A DNA stretch of 64,000 bases from Homalodisca vitripennis. Its lineage: Eukaryota > Arthropoda > Insecta > Hemiptera > Cicadellidae. This document shows positions 59,078 to 64,000 of this stretch, piece by piece. Location of the stretch: contig NC_060207.1 in the NCBI RefSeq assembly GCF_021130785.1, positions 102,837,001 through 102,901,000 of the forward strand. Reading direction: 5' to 3'. The position numbers were made by a program, and so were the translations under genes. The notes beneath the pieces are model-generated. The model saw only the letters and a program-made list of their open reading frames with translations. It ran no database searches and was not told the origin of the DNA. The first letter of the stretch is position 1. Each line of letters starts with the position of its first letter.

Positions 59078-59265
59078 TAAGAACTGTATTTAAAAATTTA
59101 CCATTATTGTATCCTCCATCTTGTTACAAAATTCAAACCTGTATGTCAATTAATTTATCATCATTAAAGTTCACATTTGTATCATACTGAGTTATTTATT
59201 ATTTCTAGCTATAATCATCAGAATACAGATTAAGTTTAACCATTTATTTAAAGTATATAGTAATA

Positions 59266-59301
<36 letters not shown>

Positions 59302-59382
59302 TATATATATATATATATATATATAGTATATAGTATATATATATATATAGGATACAATAATGGTAAATTTTTAAATACAGTT

Positions 59383-59386
<4 letters not shown>
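59078..59386. repeat. 38-bp perfect inverted repeat around a TA-rich spacer
   Basis: 59078-59115 (containing GAACTGTATTTAAAAATTTA) recurs exactly in reverse complement at 59349-59386. The spacer is 233 bp and its right part is broken TA repeat (from about 59267). More (TA)n follows to 59413. Confidence 0.9.
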
Positions 59387-59415
<29 letters not shown>

Positions 59416-59578
59416 TCATATTGTAAAAATCATTTCTATATAATAATATAAATTTACTACAAGGAAATATCCATTGTATTGTAATAACTAATTTTTATTT
59501 TTTCTTAATGATCAAAATGAGAGTTTCTACAGTGTCAAACACCTTTTTTATTAAAATATTTGAAGATAACCTGTGATA

Positions 59579-60012
59579 AAGGTTATTTTTGACGATGGAA
59601 GGATTGTGAAGGAAACAGGATTTTTCCGGACATTTGCCATCGTTCAGTGAAACAAGAAAACAGTAACACTACGTTTCGAGATCTGCAATCTAGTGGTTAG
59701 TAGACGAGTGAAGACGTATTGTGACCTGTATTCCGTAGTTTAGTTTTAATGATTAGTGTTTTATATAGTTTTGTATTAAGTGCATGTCTTTAGTGTTAGT
59801 GAAGTTGACAACAACATGTAGGTTGTGATTCCTGACTTAGGCGTGCCACAACGCTTTAGTAAGATTTGTTTATTTTAACCTAGTTTGTAATTATGTATTA
59901 GGTTAGTTCTTTACCTGAAGAAGAGATCAGATTGCAGATCTCGAAACGTAGTGTTACTGTTTTCTTGTTTCACTGAACGATGGCAAATGTCCGGAAAAAT
60001 CCTGTTTCCTTC
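59579..60012. mobile_element. Inverted-arm repeat element with 13-bp target duplication
   Basis: A 434-bp element between two copies of ATAACCTGTGATA (59566-59578 and 60013-60025). Inside, an 84-bp arm (59608-59691, starting GAAGGAAACAGGATTTTTCC) recurs in near-perfect reverse complement at 59929-60012. A leading AAGGTTATTTTTGACGATGG piece is present only on the left. No coding frame and no poly(A). A relative lies at 23535-23900 and a short one at 61634-61747. Confidence 0.82.
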
Positions 60013-60599
60013 ATAACCTGTGATATAGACAGTTTGACTATAATATTGTATATTTTTCAAGGTTATATTAATTTAATATCCTATGTAAGGTCAGAATGTA
60101 TAAAATATATATGAATAGTCTTAAGAAATGGCAGGGTAGCCATGCTTCTGGAACTCCTGAAGTCATGGAAAATATAAAGGTCATGGAAAGTCATTGAAAT
60201 TCAAGTCGGTCATGGAACATTTCGCCGTAGCTGTTTTAGGCTGGTTTTCCTGCAAGCAGACTGAGCTCATGTTGTTGCCGATGGCCAAGCGGTGATTGGC
60301 TGCGATGCTGAGGAGGCAGATACAGATGCTGCCTGGCCCGGCTCACTACCAGACAAGTCGAGCTTTGTTGGTTGTCGGCTAAACCGAGCCGACCCGTGCC
60401 TTGCTACAATTGTAAACAAATGTCTACGGCTTGGGACAAGGGCATAGCAGAGACAGTGAATCCAGACGATTCTGAGCCAATGAGCCAGGTCCGACTCAGC
60501 TTCCGTACTTGCTGGGCCAACCGTGCCACCTACATACACATCCGGCCACAACTGTAGTCCCTCCCGCTTCAGATGCAGCTACTCCAACTACTGCTGGAG

Positions 60600-62560
60600 G
60601 TCCTTCGGCCACCGCTGTGGCCACAGCTACCAATTCGTGAATGGTGACACCTGGGCCAGTGAAGCTCTTCCGGTACTTGCAGACCGACAACGTCACAGTG
60701 GCTAAGATACGTTGGGCCTTGTTCGCAGTCGAGCATCATTTATCAATGAGGTCAGCAGGAGCAGCATCCAAAGTGTTGTGAGTTGATGTTTCCGGACAGT
60801 CAAATCACAGGAAAAATTTTATTTGAGAGTACTAAAATTAGTTATTTGGTGAACTTTGGTATTGCTGAGTATTTTCAAGACCTACTGGAAAAGGAAGTCC
60901 AGGAATCATCTGCCTTTGTTGCTATGTTTGATGAAAGCATGAATAAAGTTAGTGAGAAACAGCACTAAGGTATTTGAATCTTGTAAGTGATGAAGTGAAC
61001 ATAAGATATTTCTCCTCTGCTTTTTTTGACTAAAGGCATTATGAGCAATTTGATGTTGAACTTCAGAAGTCAATTAAAGCATGTGGATGTAGAGAAAAAT
61101 TGTTCTCATTGTCTATCAATGGACCTAATGTAAATCTAAAGATCTGGAGGAGGAACTTCAGACTGATAATAATGATGATGATCCTATATTTTTGTTTATG
61201 TGCACCTGTGTTTTGTACGCCCTCAACAATGTGTTCAAATCAGGAGGCTAAGTGGAATCTAGTTCAATTTTTTAGGGCTCTACAATTTTTTTAAAGATGT
61301 TTCTGTCAAGAGGGGTATTATGTAGAAGTAACAGAGTCAGATATCATGCCCCTCAAATTTTGTACCCTGAGGTGGTTGCTTAGTGGAGAGTGTGCAGAAA
61401 GAGCTATCAAAATGGCGCCTCACTTGAATGAATACAAGGCCCATTTGGAGAAGGACCCTGGTGCTCCCAAACCACCTGATACTCAGGGCTATAAGGTTAT
61501 CACTAGATGATAATTTATCGATTGCTAAACTAGCATTTTTCAGTTATATATCTAGTCTTGTAGAGCCATTTTTGATGAAGTACCAAGCCGATGAGCCATT
61601 GGTGCCTTTTTTGTAGTTCTCTATTTAAACTTTGTTATTGGCGATGGAAGGTTTGTAAGGATAACAGGATTTTGGATATTTGCCATTGTTATAGGTGTTA
61701 TACCTTTTATAACCTATAACAATGGCAAATGTCAGAAATCCGGATATTCTTGTCAGTTCTGTTGTACAACTTGTTAAGTATGTTTGTTAAACAGTCTGCT
61801 CTTTCCGAGGTTTCCTCTCCAATCAAATTAGATTTAAAAAACAAAAACTTCTTGATTAAACCAAACAATTTTGAGGTTAGTTTTGGCGCGAAATCAGAAG
61901 TAAAGAAAGTGAAATGTGATAGTCAGAGTGTGTAGACTTTCTGAAAGCAATGTGCTCAAAACTTCAGCTCAAGTCTCCGCTGAAAAGTGACCTGTAACTG
62001 ACACTGCCTCAAGAGACTGAAAAGTGCTCTTGTAATATTGCATAGGAGCAATTACATCAAGGCAAATACATGTGACCGAATCCTGAAAGAGGTGAAGTCG
62101 ATGTTTAATAGGGAACATTAAAAAACTCTCCTCAAAGCTTATGAGCACTCAGAGCGCGTAGAAAATTTCTGGAGGAGATTTCTCTTGGAAAACAATGCCT
62201 CCGACAAATGTAAAGCTTTAATCAAGAAGATTCTAATTTTAAGTCATGGAGATGCTTTTGTAGAGCAAGGTTTCTCAATTAATAAAGAAATCTTATATGA
62301 CAACCTTCTAGAGAGGTTGCTTATTTCCCAGCGCCTCGTCTATGAGGGGATCAAAAGAGCTTGTGGAGCAAAATAATATCAACATTGATTAGAAGATGAT
62401 CATGAAATGTCATCAGACCCGGAGCTGGTGTCAAGAATACCTCGTAGACCAAAGGAAGGCAAATGCAGCAGTCTCTGATAAGGAAACCAGGAAAAGAATT
62501 CAGGCTATCATCAACGACCTTACGCAAAAAAGGGCTAAGATAGTAGTGGAAAAACAATAA
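60600..62560 (+). pseudogene. hAT-like transposase, multiply broken
   Basis: Readable in order: NVTVAKIRWALFAVEHHLSM near 60690-60750, MFPDSQITGKILFESTKISY and FVAMFDESMNKVSEKQ (60783-60968), LFSLSINGPNVNLKI near 61100, LVEPFLMKYQADEPLVPFL near 61555-61612, SSPIKLDLKNKNFL and FGAKSEVKKVK near 61815-61920, and ENNASDKCKALIKKILILSH / GDAFVEQGFSINKEILYDNL (62185-62310). The order and blocks match a widespread transposon-derived protein family that begins with a VTKAEILWA-type motif; I assign it to hAT from the element ends, with moderate confidence. A foldback repeat is inserted at 61634-61747, and stops are frequent. Confidence 0.7.
61634..61747. repeat. Foldback repeat inserted in the hAT-like transposase
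   Basis: 61678-61696 (ATTTGCCATTGTTATAGGT) is the perfect reverse complement of 61712-61730, with a 15-base loop. The left flank GGCGATGGAAGGTTTGTAAGG and the ATTTGCCAT core relate it to the element at 59579-60012. It splits the coding frame between VPFL and the SPIKL block. Confidence 0.8.
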
Positions 62561-63354
62561 GAGGCTGAAGCCCACCGGCTAGAAATTTAAAATTGAAAAA
62601 CGCAATTAAAGCTGTAGCTAGTCAAGTTACGCAAGAAATGGCTGTCTTAATTTCTTAATTAGATAAGAATAACTACAATTTTAGTGTTTTTTGACAAATT
62701 GTAATTCTCAAAGAATATTGTCTTTCATGTCAAGACTGTTATTTTAGGTGTTAATAAAAATGTTTCTTGCTGATTAAATGGTTATATTTCACTTTATGAT
62801 GAAGTTTTTGTATAAATAAACCTCATTTGTGTCAAATTTTAAGTTTAATTAATTATTTGGAGATTTAAGCGGTGTGGAAGAGCTTGTCTCATATACAATA
62901 TAGTTAAATGTCCACAAGTCGTAATGCCAAAACAGGCTCCCCAAAGACCTGGATTTTTACTGAAACCAGTTTGGAAAACCTGGAAAAGTCATGGAATTTC
63001 AAATTTTCAGACACGTGACCACTCTGAATGGGTATGTAAAAATAAAAATTAAGTAGGCAACATCCTTCAGATTATTACCATTTCACGTAGTCTTCTAAAA
63101 TTAAAGTAAATTATATGTAATTTTTTTACGAGACTAGATTTCAATAGTACAGTTTATTGGGAAAAAGTAGATTTATAATTTGTTAATTTTGGCTCCAAAA
63201 CAACTTAGCTATTAAAAAAAGTTCTGAAGTCATATGTTTTATTTTCCTTAGTATAAAAATAACTGTTATGAACAATTTATAGTACATCCTAGTTGGCATC
63301 AGAGGTTTGGTATTTTGGTTGTATTTATAGTTAGAACATTTTATTTTAAACAAA

Positions 63355-63400
63355 TTGAGGTACTAGGGTATTATCCAGAGGGCTCACCGTCCTTATCTCT
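63355..63400 (+). repeat. End fragment of the GGTACTTTGG family
   Basis: GGTACTAGGGTATTATCCAG at 63358 matches the terminal motif of the 24576-25327 element and its relatives. No partner end seen. Confidence 0.45.
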
Positions 63401-63710
63401 TATTTTGTATTCTGCTATATAACACAACTTAGTTGTGTGTTCCAATAGAGGAATTTTGCTTAAGAAAGAAATTGTCATTCACACTAGTTTTGGTAGTGGT
63501 TGAATGGGAGAGTATCAGAAAAGGGTTAAAAATGTTGAACAATTTATTTCTTGGTTAATGTTTAATTTTAGCTGGACAGACTTAAAATCATTTGTAAGAC
63601 CAACTACTATATTATATTTGTGTATTACTATACATCTAGACACACTTCCAAACAAGGTTAATTTCTTATCTTAAAAACAATTTCATGTAATAGTAATGAT
63701 CTTGTGTTAG

Positions 63711-63887
63711 GTTTGTTCAATCTGCTACAAGTCTATACCACAGAAGCAGAGTCTGTTTGGGGCGAGTAATAATCACAACGAGGCAAGTGTATTAAGTGAG
63801 ACCCCACCTGCGATCTTGCAGAGTGCCAAGAGTCCAGACATCCGGTTCCGGCCATATGAGCTGTCCAAGCCCTCACCTTCTCCTAAG
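63711..63887 (+). CDS. Unnamed three-module CxxC protein, exon 5
   Basis: From GTGTTAG|GTTTGT to CCTAAG|GTATGT, phase 0, 59 codons (residues 357-415). It begins VCSICYKSIPQKQSLFG, supplying the second CxxC of module 3 (358-361) that exon 4 lacks, then a Ser/Pro-rich tail (NNHNEASVLSETPPAILQSA, then PDIRFRPYELSKPSPSPK). The GMVQ-VCSIC join reproduces the GRVQACAAC sequence of module 2, strong support for the splice. Confidence 0.85.
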
Positions 63888-63954
63888 GTATGTAGGTAAA
63901 AAGTTGATTTCTGTATTTTTTGCTAAATATAAATACATTACATATTTATTCCAG

Positions 63955-63993
63955 GTGTCTCACAAGTCTCCCTCCCCATTAACTGTTGAATAA
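63955..63993 (+). CDS. Unnamed three-module CxxC protein, probable last exon
   Basis: After a 67-bp intron with a TTTATTCCAG acceptor, the phase-0 frame reads VSHKSPSPLTVE and a TAA stop that overlaps an AATAAA (63989-63994). It continues the SPSPK repeat style of exon 5 (KPSPSPK / HKSPSP). The window ends seven bases later, so the 3' UTR is not visible. If the small intron is retained, the protein would end after three extra residues instead. Confidence 0.6.
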   Translation: MSHKSPSPLTVE

Positions 63994-64000
63994 AAATACA

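Larger units (their letters stand above)
60132..63026 (+). mobile_element. hAT-like DNA transposon, decayed
   Basis: Ends CAGGGTAGCCATG (60132) and, in reverse complement, CAGAGTGGTCACG (ending 63026), both of the CAGRGTGGCCA type common in hAT elements. Both ends carry GTCATGGAA subterminal repeats (four near the left, one or two near the right). A broken transposase lies between. The expected 8-bp target duplication is not clear (AGAAATGG against AATGGGTA), so the limits may be off by a few bases. Confidence 0.65.
57727..63710 (+). other. Intron 4 of the CxxC-module gene
   Basis: GTAACT to CTTGTGTTAG, phase 0. It contains (TA)n tracts, a 38-bp perfect inverted repeat, an inverted-arm element (59579-60012) and the decayed hAT-like element. 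57800-58390 and 63030-63350 show nothing else. Confidence 0.7.

Noticed and set aside
60267..60705. GC-rich frames of about 60-94 residues on both strands
   Set aside because: The block is the 5' coding part of the hAT-like element; the frame continuing into the transposase is a different one, broken by stops.
1..64000. CRISPR arrays, operons, bacterial defence islands
   Set aside because: The window is eukaryotic with spliced genes; tandem repeats seen are microsatellites or transposon parts without spacer structure.

Overview
This is a window of an AT-rich animal genome, almost certainly an arthropod and most likely an insect. The order is not proven, and a hemipteran is only a guess. The pointers are intron-split genes with GT-AG borders, long (TA)n tracts, and a repeat load typical of insects: piggyBac, mariner, Merlin-like and hAT-like DNA elements, several LINE lineages and a Ty3/gypsy relic. 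There are no operons and no CRISPR arrays.

Only two host genes can be read. The first, at about 4.5-12.25 kb (+), is NDUFB3, an accessory subunit of mitochondrial complex I. Its two coding exons flank a 7.4 kb intron filled with retrotransposon debris. The second, at 28.8-64.0 kb (+), is a gene I cannot name. I assembled it from six exons whose splice phases all agree. It would encode about 427 residues with three copies of a module built as CxxC, then a (Y/F)FP(F/S) block, then a second CxxC, the first two followed by a Gln-Trp. Its 35 kb span holds most of the transposons of the right half.

Mobile DNA from left to right: a bounded piggyBac-like element (486-3233); gypsy and LINE relics in the NDUFB3 intron, including a 5'-truncated RNase H-bearing LINE with a 12-bp target duplication (7750-9461); a mariner with terminal inverted repeats of about 450 bp (14254-16636) inserted into an older mariner relic; a second degraded copy of the RNase H LINE (20.9-21.96 kb); a second piggyBac (23979-27593) carrying a nested 752-bp inverted-repeat element; a Merlin-like element (29322-30934) that itself carries a TTAA-type element, with a sister copy next door; a Tigger-like MITE (34286-34944); a reverse-transcriptase relic truncated at its 3' side (41.7-43.4 kb); a tRNA-like gene at 46.3 kb; a two-ORF LINE (47554-52422, +) inserted into a single-ORF LINE of opposite strand (46808-54981, -); a third piggyBac relic (55261-57435); and a decayed hAT-like element (60132-63026).

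No intact, obviously active transposase or reverse transcriptase was found. In the mariner and the first piggyBac most frame breaks fall in short homopolymer runs, so sequencing error should be excluded before they are called dead. The most interesting items are the unnamed three-module cysteine gene, the layered insertions whose order can be read from target duplications, and a dispersed inverted-repeat family carrying a strong GC-rich hairpin.
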